This document shows, piece by piece, positions 5,129 through 6,089 of a stretch of DNA of 6,089 nucleotides (positions within the stretch are counted from its first letter, which is position 1; each line of letters opens with the position of its first letter). This DNA is from Bacteroidales bacterium (lineage in GTDB: Bacteria; Bacteroidota; Bacteroidia; Bacteroidales; JAOZTL01), in the NCBI GenBank assembly GCA_029942205.1, contig JAOZTL010000148.1, forward strand, positions 1,263 to 7,351, given 5' to 3'. The notes under the pieces were generated by a model that saw only the letters and a program-made list of their open reading frames with translations, was not told the origin of the DNA and did no database searches. Made by a program: the position numbers and the translations under genes.

Positions 5129-6089
5129 ATGAAAAAAAAAATACACTCCAGACTTTTAAAGCGATTATTAATTTTTGTATACATTTTACTATTTACAAAT
5201 CATTTATCATTTGGTCAGACGACAGCTAATTTTGGCTCTTCAATTACGGCAAATGGTTGTGAAATAGCTACTTATCAATTCATCGATCAGTCGGTAACAG
5301 GCACAACACCCGTAAATCCATCAACAACATATTATACCTGGGATTTTGGTAATGGAAATGGTGTTGTAAGGAGTTTAGGCTCATCAGCAGATATTTACAA
5401 TCCATCGGCAACTTATGGAGCTTCGGGACAATATAATGTGCGTTTAACGATTGATTTTGGTGATGCAGGGAATCCTGGCACGCCATATACAGTTACCAAT
5501 CAAATAACTGTTTATAAACCATCTATACCCGATTTTTCGGCAGTAAGCCAAGTTGGTTGTGCGCCTTTTTCGGCAAGTTTTATCGATGATACAGATGTAT
5601 CGGATGTTTTAGTAGGAGACAAATATGCTTGGGAATGGAATTTTGGTGATGGAACTACTTATTCCTCCGCCCAAAATCCAGTGCATACTTACACCAATTC
5701 AGGAATTTATCAAGTAACACTTACACTCCAAACCGAAGCAGGCGGAGTTACTTATTGCGATGGCGTGAAAATAAAAACAGGGTTTATAACCGTGCAGCAT
5801 GCGCCTACCGCTAGTTTTTCTGTTAATTTGCCTGCATGTGATTTGCCTTTCAATGCACTTTTTACAAATACCTCTATTATAACAGCAAGCCCTTCGCCAG
5901 CGGGAGTCATTGATAGCTACGAATGGATATTTTACGATACCGACGGAGTTACTCAATTAGGAACAAGCACGAATGAAAACGGAGCTTATTCTTACACAGC
6001 ACTAGGCACTTATCCCGTAAAGTTGCGTGTGAGTTCCAACCAAGGCTGCGAGAGTACAAAAGTCATTTCCAATGCAGTGGTTATTAATG
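5129..6089 (+). CDS. Secreted multi-PKD-domain surface protein, N-terminal part, cut by window edge
   Basis: Open for 320 codons from ATG 5129 to the window end. Residues 1-29 are a classic signal peptide: MKKK, further basic residues to Arg12, hydrophobic core LLIFVYILLF, and a probable SFG|Q cleavage before Gln30. Three PKD-like immunoglobulin-fold repeats follow. The first (about 31-130) has YTWDFGNGNG and SGQYNVRLTI. The second (about 133-223) is canonical, WEWNFGDGTTYSSAQNPVHTY then SGIYQVTLTL. The third (about 226-320) is degenerate, YEWIFYDTDG then LGTYPVKLRV. Each repeat carries one or two Cys (44, 144, 210, 237, 307). Such domains mediate adhesion or protein-protein contacts outside the cell, and in Bacteroidota long PKD arrays often end in a type IX secretion sorting domain; that end is outside the window, so the export route is inference. 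No Shine-Dalgarno precedes the ATG. Exact function unknown. Confidence 0.9.
   Translation, partial: MKKKIHSRLLKRLLIFVYILLFTNHLSFGQTTANFGSSITANGCEIATYQFIDQSVTGTTPVNPSTTYYTWDFGNGNGVVRSLGSSADIYNPSATYGASGQYNVRLTIDFGDAGNPGTPYTVTNQITVYKPSIPDFSAVSQVGCAPFSASFIDDTDVSDVLVGDKYAWEWNFGDGTTYSSAQNPVHTYTNSGIYQVTLTLQTEAGGVTYCDGVKIKTGFITVQHAPTASFSVNLPACDLPFNALFTNTSIITASPSPAGVIDSYEWIFYDTDGVTQLGTSTNENGAYSYTALGTYPVKLRVSSNQGCESTKVISNAVVIN

Noticed and set aside
4897..5229. Plus-strand ORF of 110 codons spanning the intergenic region
   Set aside because: Its translation is low-complexity Phe/Tyr/Lys from AT-rich DNA, it runs through the terminator and T-tracts, and it overlaps the start and signal peptide of the PKD protein in another frame.
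5280..5956. Minus-strand ORFs inside the PKD protein gene
   Set aside because: The plus-strand frame has a signal peptide and three PKD repeats; the antisense translations show no domain features.

Overview
The window reads as chromosome of a low-GC, AT-rich member of the Bacteroidota. The evidence is the family make-up (a DAHP synthase of the AroF class beside a compact TyrA and a Bacteroidota-style PheA), the absence of clear Shine-Dalgarno sequences before the genes, promoter-like elements of the TTTG / TAnnTTTG kind, and a large secreted PKD-repeat protein. I cannot name a genus.

Left two-thirds (1-3450, all on the minus strand, so read right to left): an aromatic amino acid operon in the order leader peptide - pheA (prephenate dehydratase) - class I/II aminotransferase - tyrA (prephenate dehydrogenase) - aroF (DAHP synthase, cut by the left edge and probably fused to chorismate mutase further on). 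Together these would catalyse the first committed step of the shikimate pathway and the conversion of chorismate/prephenate to phenylalanine and tyrosine. The most interesting element is upstream of pheA. It is an unannotated 21-codon ORF (3352-3417) whose codons 5-13 contain eight aromatic residues (F-A-Y-F-Y-F-Y-F-W). It is followed by a strong 13-bp intrinsic terminator (3292-3327) and has a sequence that could form a competing antiterminator (3361-3369 with 3316-3324). This is the layout of a ribosome-mediated transcription attenuator, and the mix of Phe, Tyr and Trp codons fits an operon that feeds all three pathways. A promoter-like sequence lies just upstream.

Middle (3541-4853): an orphan cytoplasmic response-regulator/histidine-kinase hybrid (REC-HisKA-HATPase) on the minus strand, with its own TAnnTTTG-type promoter and a terminator that overlaps its stop codon. 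That terminator belongs to an approximately 30-bp sequence found again, in inverted orientation, between pheA and the aminotransferase, so it looks like a dispersed intergenic repeat.

Right (4854-6089): a 327-bp intergenic region with three copies of a TATCCGAAAA-type motif that can form several mutually exclusive hairpins, the last being an intrinsic terminator with no gene before it. It is followed on the plus strand by the 5' part of a secreted, multi-PKD-domain surface protein that runs off the window.
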